A stretch of DNA of 64,000 nt from Acidobacterium sp. GTDB lineage: Bacteria > Acidobacteriota > Vicinamibacteria > Vicinamibacterales > UBA2999. Of the stretch, positions 34,879 through 44,462 are shown piece after piece; position 1 is the first letter of the stretch, and each line of letters starts with the position of its first letter. The position numbers and the translations under genes were made by a program. Where the stretch lies: positions 124,001 to 188,000 of the forward strand of contig NSIL01000002.1 in the NCBI GenBank assembly GCA_002737365.1, in the 5' to 3' direction. A model generated the notes under the pieces. That model was not told the origin of the DNA and ran no database searches. It saw nothing but the letters and a program-made list of their open reading frames with translations.

Positions 34879-35573
34879 ATCACCCACGTGGCATCGCGCT
34901 CATCCTCGCCTTGCTGGTCACCAGTTTTCTGTCCGCGATTGGCCTAGGCCTGGCCGTCGTGGTGTTCATGGACCGGCTCGCCACCGGCAACACCAGGGGC
35001 TCGGTGGGCCTGCTGCACGCGGCTGATGCCGGTCTTGAACTGGCCGCACACGATCTTGCCCGCGCCAATTGGGATGACGTGCTGGCGGGACTCTTTCAGG
35101 CCAGTTTCGCGGATGGCGCTCCCACTGGCGTGCGCGCCGTACCTGGCGGCGGCGCCGTGAACCTCACCGCCGAGACGAACGCGCTCAACTGCGGCAAGTC
35201 GACCACGTGCACCGTCGCCCAGATGAACGCCAACACTGACGAGCGCCCGTGGGGCGTCAACAATCCGCAGTGGCGGCTGTACGCCTACGGACCGTTGGCT
35301 AATCTTCCCGAACTGGCGCGGCCCACCCCGTGCTACCTGGCCGTCTGGATAGCCGACGACACCCGTGAGCAAGACGCCGATCCGCTTGCTGATGGCGATG
35401 AAGAAGGACGTGGCGTCCTGCGGGCGCGCGCCGTGGCGTTTGGCCCCCTCGGAGCCCGCCATGCCGTTGAGGCGGACCTGGCTCGCGTCTGCGAGGAAGT
35501 TGCGGGGGAGGAATGGTGCCGGCCCGGTATTCGTGTGCAATCGTGGCAGGAAGTGCGACAGTTGGTTCCTTGA
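34875..35573 (+). CDS. Minor pilin assembly protein, PilX-like
   Basis: The 232-residue protein starts MNHPRGIALILALLVTSFLS, the degenerate leader and helix of PilX-type proteins (G|IALILALL, no Glu5), followed by the amphipathic AADAGLELAAHDLARANWDD stretch, where PilX_N proteins have a similar motif. Six cysteines are present (for example NCGKSTTC). It is the third gene of the minor pilin set. Confidence 0.8.
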   Translation: MNHPRGIALILALLVTSFLSAIGLGLAVVVFMDRLATGNTRGSVGLLHAADAGLELAAHDLARANWDDVLAGLFQASFADGAPTGVRAVPGGGAVNLTAETNALNCGKSTTCTVAQMNANTDERPWGVNNPQWRLYAYGPLANLPELARPTPCYLAVWIADDTREQDADPLADGDEEGRGVLRARAVAFGPLGARHAVEADLARVCEEVAGEEWCRPGIRVQSWQEVRQLVP

Positions 35574-35640
35574 CCCGCTGCGGCACGGGGGCGTACGATC
35601 GCGGCAGGGGGAAGTCGGCGGTCCAGCCGATAACACGAGC

Positions 35641-36228
35641 ATGACACTCGCAATGGCCATCCTGGCCCTCAGCGTCCTGATCGCGCCGGTCGTGGCGGCA
35701 GCCCAGGGCGCGCCGGCTCAGGCCCCGGCGTCGCCGACCCTGGTGGACGTGGCCAAGGCGGAGGAGGCGCGCCGCAAGGGCGTCCGCAAGCCCGCCAAGG
35801 TCTACACCAACGAGAACCTGAAGGCCGACAACGGGACTGTCCGACCGGCGACGCCGGCGCCGGACACCACCGTGCCGGCCGTCAATCTGCCGTGCGGCAG
35901 CGCCCCTGCGACCCCGCCGGACACCGCGCCCGACACCCGCGGCCAGGCGTACTGGAGCGGCCGGATGAAAGCCGCTCAGGACGCGGTGGGCCGCTTGCAG
36001 ATGTTCGCTGAGGCCCTTCAGAGCCGCATCAACGCGCTGACCACCGACGTCGTCAACCGCGACGACCCGGCCCAACGGGCCGTGATTGAAACCAACCGCA
36101 AGGCCGCCCTGGCTGAACTCGACCGGGTGAAGCTCGATCTCGATAACCAGCAGAAGGCTATCGCCGCAATTGAAGAAGAAGCCCGGCGCGCCAACGTGCC
36201 CTCGGGCTGGCTGCGACCGGGCGCGTGA
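35641..36228 (+). CDS. Exported coiled-coil protein of unknown function
   Basis: The ATG at 35641 gives a good signal peptide (MTLAMAILALSVLIAPVVAAAQ), whereas an in-frame reading from 35365 overlaps the previous gene. The 195-residue product has SPTLVDVAKAEEARRKGVRKP and VYTNENL, a phrase common in short acidobacterial periplasmic proteins, a Pro/Thr-rich linker, and a C-terminal helical region (residues ~100-180) with coiled-coil character. The GTG of the regulator overlaps its stop. Confidence 0.75.
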   Translation: MTLAMAILALSVLIAPVVAAAQGAPAQAPASPTLVDVAKAEEARRKGVRKPAKVYTNENLKADNGTVRPATPAPDTTVPAVNLPCGSAPATPPDTAPDTRGQAYWSGRMKAAQDAVGRLQMFAEALQSRINALTTDVVNRDDPAQRAVIETNRKAALAELDRVKLDLDNQQKAIAAIEEEARRANVPSGWLRPGA

Positions 36229-37622
36229 GTGCCAGGGCCGCCGAAACGGCAGCGTCGATCCTGCTTGTTGAAGACAAGGATTCGCTGAGGGCCATGCTGC
36301 GGATGGCCCTCGAGGCGCAGGGCCACTTCGTGATCGAGGCGCGCGACGAGGCTGAAGCCGTCGCCGCGCTGCGTGATTCCCAACCGGCTGTGGTCCTCTC
36401 GGACTTACGCCTTCCCGTTGGCGATGGGCTTGGCGTCTTGCGCGCGGCCAAGGAAGCTGACCCGGAACTCCCCGTTATCGTCATGACCGCGCACGGCAGC
36501 ATCCAGGATGCCGTGGCGGCCATGAAGCAAGGGGCGCTGGATTTTCTCGCCAAGCCTGTCGATCCCGATCACTTGTTGCTGCTCGTCGAGCGCGCGCTTG
36601 CGCAACGGCGCCTGCTGAACGAGTATCGCTTGTTGAAGGAGGAGGCCGCGGCCCGCCGCGGCGGTCCACACATCATCGGCGACTCGCCGGCGCTGCGCCA
36701 GGCCATGGCCGCCATCGATCGCGCCGCCGCCACCGACACCACGGTGTTGCTCGAAGGCGAGAGCGGTACCGGCAAGGAGTTGTGCGCCCGCGCCCTGCAC
36801 GACCGCAGCCCGCGCGCTCACGGTCCGTTCGTCGCCATCAACTGCGCCGCTATTCCCGACACGCTGCTCGAGGCCGAGCTGTTTGGATACGAGCGGGGTG
36901 CTTTTACCGGCGCCAATCAACGAAAGCTGGGACGCTTTGAACTGGCCCAGCGCGGCACCCTGTTCCTGGACGAGATTGGCGAGCTGCCGATGACCGTGCA
37001 GGCCAAGCTGCTGCGCGCCGTTGAGACGCGGAAGATCGAGCGGCTGGGTGGCGGCGCCTCCATCCAGCTGGACGTGCGCATTGTCGCGGCCACCAACCGG
37101 GGGCTGCGGCAAGCCGTCGCCGCCAGGCAGTTTCGCGAGGACCTGTACTTCCGCCTGTCGGTCTTCCCGGTCGAGGTGCCGGCGCTGCGTGATCGGCGCG
37201 AGGATATTCCCAAACTCGCGCATCACTTCGTCGCCCGCGTGGCGCGGGACGTCGGCAAGAAAATCTCGCTGTCGCCAGAGGCCGTGACCGAGTTGATGGC
37301 GCACCACTGGCCCGGCAACATCCGCGAGTTGCAGAACGCGCTCGAGCGGGCGGTCATCCTGGCCGAGGGGGACGTGCTGCTGCCGCGTCACCTGAGCCTG
37401 TCGCCGGTGCCGAGTAGCGGCTCGGCGATCGACCCGTGGGAGCGAATTGATTTGGGTGGCAGTTTGGCCGAGGCGATAGCGCGCACGGTGCATGAAGTCG
37501 AGCGCCGCAAGATTCAGCTAGCGCTGAGCGACGCTGGTGGCGACCGCGGGAGGGCTGCCGACCTGCTGCAGATCAACTACCAGGCGTTGGAAGTGAAGCT
37601 GCGCCAGTTGCGCCTCAACTGA
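36225..37622 (+). CDS. NtrC-family sigma-54-dependent response regulator
   Basis: The 465-residue activator (GTG start) has a receiver with D60 (VVLSDLRLPVG), an AAA+ domain with Walker A GESGTGKE (178-185), the GAFTGA loop (225-230) and Walker B GTLFLDEIGE, then HHWPGNIRELQNALERA and a Fis-type helix-turn-helix (GDRGRAADLLQINYQAL). It is the only complete activator here able to serve the -24/-12 sites upstream of pilA and the minor pilins, and it lies in the same region as a histidine kinase. Confidence 0.94.
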   Translation: MSARAAETAASILLVEDKDSLRAMLRMALEAQGHFVIEARDEAEAVAALRDSQPAVVLSDLRLPVGDGLGVLRAAKEADPELPVIVMTAHGSIQDAVAAMKQGALDFLAKPVDPDHLLLLVERALAQRRLLNEYRLLKEEAAARRGGPHIIGDSPALRQAMAAIDRAAATDTTVLLEGESGTGKELCARALHDRSPRAHGPFVAINCAAIPDTLLEAELFGYERGAFTGANQRKLGRFELAQRGTLFLDEIGELPMTVQAKLLRAVETRKIERLGGGASIQLDVRIVAATNRGLRQAVAARQFREDLYFRLSVFPVEVPALRDRREDIPKLAHHFVARVARDVGKKISLSPEAVTELMAHHWPGNIRELQNALERAVILAEGDVLLPRHLSLSPVPSSGSAIDPWERIDLGGSLAEAIARTVHEVERRKIQLALSDAGGDRGRAADLLQINYQALEVKLRQLRLN

Positions 37623-37630
37623 ACCAGGAC

Positions 37631-37651
37631 GGCGCCCCTTGAGGGGGCGCC
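37631..37651. terminator. Hairpin between convergent genes
   Basis: GGCGCCCC and GGGGCGCC form a perfect 8-bp stem with a 5-base loop, between the regulator stop and the end of aroB. Without T-runs on either side it is a weak bidirectional terminator candidate. Confidence 0.5.
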
Positions 37652-37652
37652 A

Positions 37653-38738
37653 TTACGCCCTCAGCCCGAGACCCTTGAGCGCGGCTTTCAGCTCTTTCGC
37701 CGTCACATCCGTGAGCGTGGTCGTGGCGCCGCGCTTGGTGGCGGCCACGAAGTGCAGCGTCCCCGCCACCACCTTCTTGTCCCGGCCAATAGCCGCAAGG
37801 GCGTCCTTCGTCGAGATGTCTGACACCGGCGGCAGCGGACCGAGGTGCGTGACGAGGTCGAGGACTTCGTCATACAGCGACTGCGGCGTCACGCCGCGGG
37901 CCACGCCCAGCGACAACGCCGCCAACATCCCGTAGCCAACCGCTTCACCGTGACGGAAGCGCTTGTAGTTCGTCGCCGCCTCGAGGGCATGGCCCATCGT
38001 GTGACCGAAGTTCAGGATGCGGCGCAGGCCAGACTCGCGCTCGTCAGCCGAGACCACGCGCGCCTTGATGCGGCACGAGGCGGCGACGAGGGGTGCCACG
38101 GCCTCCGGCTCACGGGCGAAGATTGCCGGCAGCGTCGTCCGCACGCGGTCGAGCAGCGCGGGCTCGGCAATGATGCCGTATTTGATGACTTCATACAGGC
38201 CGGCCCTGAACTCGCGGCGCGGCAGCGTGCCGAGCACCGTTGGATCCGCCACCACCAGGCTCGGCGCGTGGAACGCTCCAATCAGGTTCTTGCCAAGGGG
38301 ATGATTGACGCCGGTCTTGCCACCAATCGCGCTATCTACCTGCGCCAGCAGGGTCGTCGGCACGTGGACGACCCGGATGCCGCGCAGGTAGGTGGCGGCG
38401 GCGAACCCGACGAGGTCGCCGATGACACCGCCGCCCACGGCAATGACTACGGTGGAGCGATCGGCATGCGCCTTGACCAGCGCATCGTGCACCTGCGACA
38501 CCGCGGCGATGGTCTTGGCGCGCTCGCCATCGTCCACGAGCACGGGCGTGCGTTCGGCGCCGAGTTTCTTGAAGCGCGCGCCGTGCAATTCCCACACGCG
38601 TGGACTCGACACGAGAATGCGCCGTGGGCCCAGCCTCGCCCGATTCAGCTCACTGCCGAGGGTATCGATGGTGGAGTCGCCGATGAGAACGGCGTAGGCG
38701 CCCGCGGCGGCGGTCACCCCGATGCGCGTGGCTGACAT
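37653..38738 (-). CDS. aroB: 3-dehydroquinate synthase
   Basis: Second step of the shikimate pathway: DAHP to 3-dehydroquinate, needing NAD and a divalent metal. The 361-residue protein has VVIAVGGGVIGDLVGFAAAT, PTTLLAQVDSAIGGKTGVNH and the metal-binding His region FGHTMGHALEA. It is divergent from proS; a TATCCT word lies 11 bases before its ATG on the minus strand. Confidence 0.97.
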   Translation of the reverse strand: MSATRIGVTAAAGAYAVLIGDSTIDTLGSELNRARLGPRRILVSSPRVWELHGARFKKLGAERTPVLVDDGERAKTIAAVSQVHDALVKAHADRSTVVIAVGGGVIGDLVGFAAATYLRGIRVVHVPTTLLAQVDSAIGGKTGVNHPLGKNLIGAFHAPSLVVADPTVLGTLPRREFRAGLYEVIKYGIIAEPALLDRVRTTLPAIFAREPEAVAPLVAASCRIKARVVSADERESGLRRILNFGHTMGHALEAATNYKRFRHGEAVGYGMLAALSLGVARGVTPQSLYDEVLDLVTHLGPLPPVSDISTKDALAAIGRDKKVVAGTLHFVAATKRGATTTLTDVTAKELKAALKGLGLRA

Positions 38739-38824
38739 TTAGGATGAGTAGGATAGCACCGACTTCCCAGCGCGAGATGACGTAAAATTCAAGGTTGAGA
38801 TCGGCGAGAGAGACTCAGGAGCCC

Positions 38825-40288
38825 ATGGCCGCGAAACCTAATCAGGACGAAGCGTTCGTTACGGAAATCACCAAGCAGTCAGTCGACTTTTCAAAGTGGT
38901 ACCTCGATGTCGTCCGGCAAGCCGAACTGGCGGACTACTCGCCGGTCAAGGGCTTCATGGTCATTCGGCCGTACGGCTACGCCATCTGGGAGCAGATTCA
39001 ACAGCAGTTGGACCAGCGCTTCAAGGCCACCGGCCACGTCAACGCGTACTTTCCGCTGCTGATTCCCGAAAGCCTGCTGCTGAAGGAAGCGCAGCACGTC
39101 GAGGGCTTCGCGCCGCAGGTTGCCTACGTCACGCACGCCGGCGGCGAAGAGCTGGACGAGAAGCTCGTCATCCGCCCGACCTCCGAAACCATTTTCGGCG
39201 TGATGTACCAAAAGTGGATCCAGTCGTGGCGCGATCTGCCGGTGCTGATCAACCAGTGGGCCAACGTCGTCCGCTGGGAAAAAGTCACGCGGCCGTTCCT
39301 GCGCACGACCGAATTCCTGTGGCAGGAAGGTCACACCGCGCACGAAACAGCGGCCGAGGCCCAGGAAGAGACGCTGAAGATTCTCGCCATCTACAAGGAG
39401 TTCTCCGAGAACGTCCTGGCGATGCCGGTGGTCGATGGCCAGAAGAGCGACAGCGAGAAGTTCGCCGGCGCGTCGAAGACCTATTCGATCGAAGCCCTGA
39501 TGGGCGATGGCCGCGCCCTGCAGGCCGGCACGTCGCACAACCTCGGGCAGAATTTCGCCAAGGCCTTCGAGATCCAGTTCCAGGGCCGTGACAAGACGCT
39601 GCAGCACGCCTGGACCACCTCGTGGGGCGTGTCGACCCGTCTCATCGGCGGCGTGATCATGACACACGGCGACGACAGCGGCCTGATCCTGCCCCCGGCC
39701 GTGGCGCCCTGGCAGGTGGTGATCGTGCCGATTCCACGCGGCACCTGGAAAGAGACCGTGCTGCCCAAGTGCGAAGAAATTGCGGCGCAGCTCAAGGCGG
39801 CCGGCATTCGCGTGAAGCTCGACGCCGACGAGAGTCAGACGCCCGGCTGGAAGTTCTCCGAGTACGAGATGCGCGGTGTGCCGCTACGTCTCGAGATTGG
39901 CCCCAAGGACATCGAGAAGTCATCCGTGTTCGCGGCTCGCCGCGACACGCGCGTGAAGGCCTCGATCCCCATGGAGGGCCTCACCGATGCGATCAAGGCG
40001 CTGCTCGACGAGATCCAGAAGAGCCTGCTCGACCGCGCCCGCACGTTCCGCGACGAGCACACCTCGAAGGTCGACGGCTACGATGAACTGAAGGCCGCCA
40101 TGGCAGGCCGCCCGGGCTTCGTGATCGCCCCCTGGTGTGAAGAAGCGCAGTGCGAGGCTGACATCAAGGCCGAGACGCAGGCGACCATCCGCAACATCCC
40201 GTTCGGCTACGAGCAGGCCCCTGGCAAGCCCTGTATCAAGTGCGGCAAACCGGCCAAGGTCAGTGCCTGGTTCGCCAAGGCCTACTGA
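38825..40288 (+). CDS. proS: Prolyl-tRNA synthetase, archaeal/eukaryote-like type
   Basis: Charges tRNA-Pro. The 487-residue enzyme has class II motif 2 (LRTTEFLWQEGHTAH) and the C-terminal ProRS-specific domain with cysteines (PWCEEAQCE, CIKCGKPA), and lacks the large insertion of the E. coli type. This short form (ProS type 3) is found in many bacterial phyla. The start at 38825 is chosen because earlier codons in frame fall in the promoter region (TAAAAT at 38783). Confidence 0.96.
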   Translation: MAAKPNQDEAFVTEITKQSVDFSKWYLDVVRQAELADYSPVKGFMVIRPYGYAIWEQIQQQLDQRFKATGHVNAYFPLLIPESLLLKEAQHVEGFAPQVAYVTHAGGEELDEKLVIRPTSETIFGVMYQKWIQSWRDLPVLINQWANVVRWEKVTRPFLRTTEFLWQEGHTAHETAAEAQEETLKILAIYKEFSENVLAMPVVDGQKSDSEKFAGASKTYSIEALMGDGRALQAGTSHNLGQNFAKAFEIQFQGRDKTLQHAWTTSWGVSTRLIGGVIMTHGDDSGLILPPAVAPWQVVIVPIPRGTWKETVLPKCEEIAAQLKAAGIRVKLDADESQTPGWKFSEYEMRGVPLRLEIGPKDIEKSSVFAARRDTRVKASIPMEGLTDAIKALLDEIQKSLLDRARTFRDEHTSKVDGYDELKAAMAGRPGFVIAPWCEEAQCEADIKAETQATIRNIPFGYEQAPGKPCIKCGKPAKVSAWFAKAY

Positions 40289-40322
40289 GGGCCGTGGAGT
40301 TGGGAGGTAAGCTGCGGGTCAC

Positions 40323-41876
40323 ATGAGCTCAGCCCGCAGGACCTCACTCTTCCTGTTTCTGTTCTTTCAGTCGCTTTACGCCCTCACCTCGTCCGGCAAC
40401 GTCTTCCGCATTGCGGACGAGTTCGAGGTTTACTTCCAGGCTGAAAACCTCGTCGATCACGGCGACCTGTCGGTCCCGCAGGCGCTGGCAATTCGCCAGC
40501 CCGTGATCGTCAACGGCAAGGTGGTCGGGACCCAGTCGGTGTTCTTCGGCAAGGTCGGGACCGACGGCAAGCCCTACGCGCCGTACGGCCCGCTGTCGGC
40601 GGTCCTGGCCGTGCCCCATCACCTGCTGGGCCGCGCCGTGGCGGCGGTGGCCGGGGTGCCGCGCGTCCCCAGGGCGCAGGGGCTGGCGTGGGTGATTTTG
40701 GTGGGTGGCATCACGGTGCTGACCAGCGCGACGGCCGCCGCCCTGGCCGTGGCGGGGTTCTATCGCGCCGCCCTTGCCCTGTCCACGCCGGGGCCGGCGG
40801 CGCTGGTGCTGTCGTTGTTGCTTGGCGGCGCCACCGTGCTGTGGCCGTATGGCGCGACGCTCTACTCCGAAGCCTGGCAGGCTGCGGCATTCGTATGGGC
40901 GGCCGCGTGGTTGCTCGAAGCGCGAGCTGGGCACGGCCGCCGACGAGCGCGCGTGATCGGTGCCGCACTGGTGCTGACCGCCGCCGGCCTCACCAAGGTC
41001 ACGGCCCTGATCTTCGCTCCAGCGTTCGTGGTGGCCGTACTCCTGGACCGCTCACTGACCGACCGCACGCGACGCGAGGTGGCGGCCATCCTGCTGATCG
41101 GCATCGTCCTGGCCGTCGCCATTCACGTCCGTTGGAACCAGTTCCGCTTTGATGACCCGTTTGATTTCGGCTACGACTGGTCCGAGACCATTCCGGTGCT
41201 GCCGCCGCAGGCATTTGCGTTGACCGATGCACCGCGTGGACTGGCCGTGCTGTTGTTGTCGCCGGGGAAGTCCGTGTTTCTGTGGGCGCCCGTCTTGGTG
41301 CTGGCAGTACTCGGTGCACGTCGCGCGTGGCAGCGAGAGCGGGCGATGGCGATCGGGTGCGCCACCGCCACGAGTCTCGGGCTGATTGTGTTCGCAGCCT
41401 ATCTGTTTCCCGAAGGGGCATACGCGCACGGGCCGCGTCACCTGGTCCCGATCCTGCCACTCATGCTGCTGCCGGCTGCCGGGGTCGAGGCGGGGCGGTG
41501 GCGCCGGCCGCTGCTGGCGGCGTGCGCAATCCTGGGCCTGGTGATGGCGCTGTTGGCATTGTCGGTGTCGCACCTCGAAGACCAGGCGATATCCGTCTCG
41601 ACCAATCGCTACTACGAACAGGTTGACCCGGCGCCGGGGCGCCCAGCCAATCGATACAATCTGGGCTACATCCCGTTTGTCAGTGCGCTGCGCTCGCCTG
41701 GATGGATGTCGTCGCCGACACTCGGGCAGGGCCCCGATTTCTTTCCATTGCACTTGCGGCAGGCGCAGGCGCAACTCCCGGACGGTCGCGCCATTCCTTC
41801 GTGGCTGATCTGGGCGTGGCCGCTGATGTGGCTGCTGTCGCTGGCCGCGGCAATGCTGTTCCGGCCGCAGGACTGA
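40323..41876 (+). CDS. Polytopic membrane protein, GT-C-like
   Basis: A 517-residue protein with 10-12 hydrophobic segments. The first periplasmic loop carries DEFEVYFQAENLVDHGDL, with the acidic pair seen near the first TM of GT-C glycosyltransferases, and a later loop has FPEGAYAHGPRHLVPILP. It resembles acidobacterial membrane proteins annotated as glycosyltransferase-like, but no specific substrate motif is visible. It lies alone after proS and ends at a strong hairpin shared with the convergent OmpA gene. Confidence 0.65.
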   Translation: MSSARRTSLFLFLFFQSLYALTSSGNVFRIADEFEVYFQAENLVDHGDLSVPQALAIRQPVIVNGKVVGTQSVFFGKVGTDGKPYAPYGPLSAVLAVPHHLLGRAVAAVAGVPRVPRAQGLAWVILVGGITVLTSATAAALAVAGFYRAALALSTPGPAALVLSLLLGGATVLWPYGATLYSEAWQAAAFVWAAAWLLEARAGHGRRRARVIGAALVLTAAGLTKVTALIFAPAFVVAVLLDRSLTDRTRREVAAILLIGIVLAVAIHVRWNQFRFDDPFDFGYDWSETIPVLPPQAFALTDAPRGLAVLLLSPGKSVFLWAPVLVLAVLGARRAWQRERAMAIGCATATSLGLIVFAAYLFPEGAYAHGPRHLVPILPLMLLPAAGVEAGRWRRPLLAACAILGLVMALLALSVSHLEDQAISVSTNRYYEQVDPAPGRPANRYNLGYIPFVSALRSPGWMSSPTLGQGPDFFPLHLRQAQAQLPDGRAIPSWLIWAWPLMWLLSLAAAMLFRPQD

Positions 41877-41908
41877 GCCGCGTTGGGGTCAGACCCCACC
41901 CGCGGCTC
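41875..41908. terminator. Nested hairpin between convergent genes
   Basis: GAGCCGCG (41875-41882) pairs with CGCGGCTC (41901-41908), enclosing the inner palindrome GGGGTC-A-GACCCC (41885-41897). The whole gap between the two stop codons is this structure, so it can end transcription from both sides. The inner core resembles a palindrome seen in many GC-rich genomes. Confidence 0.7.
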
Positions 41909-43525
41909 TTACTGCAGGCGAATGGTCAGCGCCGCACGGCGGTTGAGACGACGGGTCTCTTCGCGCGTGTTGTCGTGCTTGGGACGCTCTTCGCCGTAGC
42001 TCACAGCCTGCAGACGCGTACCGGCGACGCCGCGGCCGGCGAGGTACTCGCGTACCGCGTTGGAGCGGCGTTCGCCCAGCGCCAGGTTGTATTCGGTCGT
42101 GCCAATGTTGCAGGTGTGGCCCTCGACCGTGATACGCAGGTTCGGGTCTTCGGCCATCGCCTTGATGGCTTCGTCAAGAAGGCGCGTCGCTTCCGCGCGC
42201 AGGGTGTAGCGGTCGAAGTCGAAGTGCACATCTTCGAACACGAACTGCTTTTTCGCGGCGGGCGCGATGACCTGGACCGTGATCGTGTCGGTCGCCGTCA
42301 TGCCCTTGCCATCGTCCACGGTCACCGTCAGCGGCACCGCGCCAACCTGGCCGGGAGCGGTCCACGGCGTCTGGCGGTCGCCGGCGTTGCCGAACGAGCC
42401 GGTGGGGCTCGACCAGCGGTAACGAAGGGTGTCGCCATCCGGGTCCTGCGCCTCGGCCGAGGCCGTGAGCTGGCGGCCCACTTCAACCGTGCACGGCTCG
42501 CAGCGCGCCTTCACCGTCGGCGGGCGGTTGGCCGGCATCGGCGGAGTGGTCGGAGCAGTCGGCTGCACGGTGGCCGCCGGCGGCGGCGTCGAACGGGGGT
42601 AGTAGCCAATGCGCACCTGCAGGCCCAGGCGGTCGAAGTCACTGTCTTCCGACGTCGTGAAGTCGCTGCGGTTCAGGTAGTACGACGCGGTGTAGCCCAG
42701 GCCAAGACCGAGGTAGACGCCCTTGTTGGTGCTGTACTGGAAGCCGCCGAACAGGTCGCGGGTCGCGTCCGGATTCCATTCGCGAGGCATACCAATGGCC
42801 GCGAGCGAGGGACCGGTGTATTTCTGGTCCTGATCGAACAACGCCTCGCCGTGCATTTCGGCGATCATCTTGAACTTCGAGCGGCTCGGGTAGCCGACGC
42901 CGATGCCCCACTTGAAACCGTTCGTGAGGTTGTAGCCGTCGGGGCTGCCGCGCATGAGGAATCCGGCCGAGGTCGTGAGCTCGACGCGCTGGTTGTACTC
43001 GCGCGAACCGATCAAGTCGAACTGGAAGTCGGTGGCGCCCGTACCCAGGCCGTCGCCGGCGGTGGGCAACTTCGCCATGACGCGCAGGGCTGCCGCGTAT
43101 CCGTCGCCGGTGCCCGGCGACAGCAGGCTGAACTTGGCACCGACCGTCACGTCGCTGAACCCCGTGTTCCAACCCTTACTGATCAGGTAATTCTGTGGCT
43201 GGCCATTGCGCGCGGTCGGAACCAGGTCGGCGTCGATGCGGCGGGTGCCGAGCGTACCGAACAGTTCAATGCGGTCGGTCACACCGAAGCCGAACATGCC
43301 GCCAATGTCAGTGATGTCGCTGAAGCCTTCGCTGCGGTCGAAGTTGACCAACTGCAATCCGCCGCCCCATTGACCCTTGGGCAGAGTCTCGGCCGTCGGC
43401 ACAAACCACAATCCCGTATCGCCAAAAACAGTGGCACCGCCGGGCTTCGAATCCTGTGCCCACACACTGCTCGCGGCCACCACACAAAAGATTAGCCCAA
43501 ACGCCACATGGCGAATGATTTTCAT
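41909..43525 (-). CDS. OmpA-family outer-membrane protein with Ig/PKD-like domain
   Basis: The signal peptide (AFGLIFCVVAASSVWA|QD) is followed by a ~300-residue beta-barrel-like region, a linker, one PKD/Ig-like domain (KARCEPCTVEVGRQLTASAE to AVPLTVTVDD), and a C-terminal OmpA peptidoglycan-binding domain (VEGHTCNIGTTEYNLALGER). It should anchor the outer membrane to the wall. Start at 43525 is preferred: the promoter -10 ends next to the ATG at 43531, leaving 6 bases before 43525. Confidence 0.88.
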   Translation of the reverse strand: MKIIRHVAFGLIFCVVAASSVWAQDSKPGGATVFGDTGLWFVPTAETLPKGQWGGGLQLVNFDRSEGFSDITDIGGMFGFGVTDRIELFGTLGTRRIDADLVPTARNGQPQNYLISKGWNTGFSDVTVGAKFSLLSPGTGDGYAAALRVMAKLPTAGDGLGTGATDFQFDLIGSREYNQRVELTTSAGFLMRGSPDGYNLTNGFKWGIGVGYPSRSKFKMIAEMHGEALFDQDQKYTGPSLAAIGMPREWNPDATRDLFGGFQYSTNKGVYLGLGLGYTASYYLNRSDFTTSEDSDFDRLGLQVRIGYYPRSTPPPAATVQPTAPTTPPMPANRPPTVKARCEPCTVEVGRQLTASAEAQDPDGDTLRYRWSSPTGSFGNAGDRQTPWTAPGQVGAVPLTVTVDDGKGMTATDTITVQVIAPAAKKQFVFEDVHFDFDRYTLRAEATRLLDEAIKAMAEDPNLRITVEGHTCNIGTTEYNLALGERRSNAVREYLAGRGVAGTRLQAVSYGEERPKHDNTREETRRLNRRAALTIRLQ

Positions 43526-43531
43526 AGCCAT

Positions 43532-43561
43532 ATTTTAAGGCCGAGAAACCCCCGAAGTCAA
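43532..43561 (-). promoter_or_regulatory. Sigma-70-type promoter of the OmpA-family gene
   Basis: On the minus strand TTGACT (43561-43556) and TAAAAT (43537-43532) are 18 bases apart. The predicted start of transcription falls at or next to the ATG at 43525, giving an almost leaderless mRNA. Confidence 0.65.
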
Positions 43562-43583
43562 ACAGAAACCAAGATTTAGGGCT

Positions 43584-44423
43584 CTACGCATCGGCCGGTT
43601 CCTGTTTTTTGGATTTACCGAAGGCCCAAGCGACCCCAATGCCCACGATGTAAAGTCCAACCATGGGACCGGCGACCAGGACCTGGCTGACCGGGCTGCT
43701 GTCGGGGGTAATCACGGCTGCGACCACGAAAATCAATAACACCGCGTATTTGAAGTTCTTAGCCAGGAAGCGCGCCGACACGATGCCCAGTCGCGCCAGC
43801 ACGAACATCAGCACCGGCATCTGGAACACGAGGCCCATGCCCAGCATGAGTTTCACGTACAGGCCGAACACCGGCTCCATCCGCGGGGTGAACGTGATGA
43901 ACTCGTTGGAAAACGACGCGAAGAATTTCCACGCCGCCGGAAAAACCACGTAGTGCGCGAACGCCGCGCCGCCGATGAAGAGCGACGACGAGGCCACCAC
44001 GAACGGAATGGCCAGCCTCTTTTCCTTCGAGTACAGCCCCGGCGCAATGAACAGCCAGACCTGCCACATGATGTACGGCGAGGCGACCAGCACGCCGCAC
44101 AGCGCGGCGATCTTCAGCATCAGGATGAAGGCTTCGCCCGGCTCGGTGTAGATCAGGTGCCCGCCTGGAATGTCGGTGGTCAGGCGCTGATACACGAAGG
44201 CCACGACCTGGTTGATGAACGCCAGGGAAATGACAAACCCGACAAACAACGCCGAGACCGCGTGCGTGATCCGCTTGCGCAGTTCATCGAGGTGCTCGAG
44301 GAACGTCATCCGGTCTTCGGCCGGCTCCTCGGGCTCACCAAACGGCGACGCACTCGAGCCCGCCGCCGGCAGGTCCCGAGCATCGTCGTCGTCACGTTGA
44401 CTGGGAAAAGGAACGAGCGCCAC
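43584..44423 (-). CDS. tatC: Twin-arginine translocase subunit TatC
   Basis: The receptor and core of the Tat pathway, which exports folded proteins. The 279-residue protein has six TMs, the N-terminal signature MTFLEHLDELRKRITHAVSA and PEPF-like periplasmic loops (FITFTPRMEPVFGLYVK). The N-terminal ~35 residues form an acidic, low-complexity extension. It lies 35 bases after tatA. Confidence 0.95.
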   Translation of the reverse strand: MALVPFPSQRDDDDARDLPAAGSSASPFGEPEEPAEDRMTFLEHLDELRKRITHAVSALFVGFVISLAFINQVVAFVYQRLTTDIPGGHLIYTEPGEAFILMLKIAALCGVLVASPYIMWQVWLFIAPGLYSKEKRLAIPFVVASSSLFIGGAAFAHYVVFPAAWKFFASFSNEFITFTPRMEPVFGLYVKLMLGMGLVFQMPVLMFVLARLGIVSARFLAKNFKYAVLLIFVVAAVITPDSSPVSQVLVAGPMVGLYIVGIGVAWAFGKSKKQEPADA

Positions 44424-44431
44424 GGGAAATA

Positions 44432-44462
44432 CTAGGGTGCCTAAGGTGCCGGGGGCGCCTAG
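44432..44462. repeat. 9-bp tandem repeat between tatC and tatA
   Basis: CTAGGGTGC, CTAAGGTGC, CGGGGGCGC and a final CTAG follow with 9-base period, filling the gap and overlapping the tatA stop codon. The ends CTAG make it partly palindromic. Confidence 0.45.

Noticed and set aside
35365..35640. Upstream extension of the exported coiled-coil protein
   Set aside because: It overlaps the PilX-like gene and would place the signal peptide internally.
41702..43495. 597-codon open frame on the plus strand opposite the OmpA-family gene
   Set aside because: The minus-strand gene has a signal peptide, a promoter and an OmpA domain; the plus frame has none.
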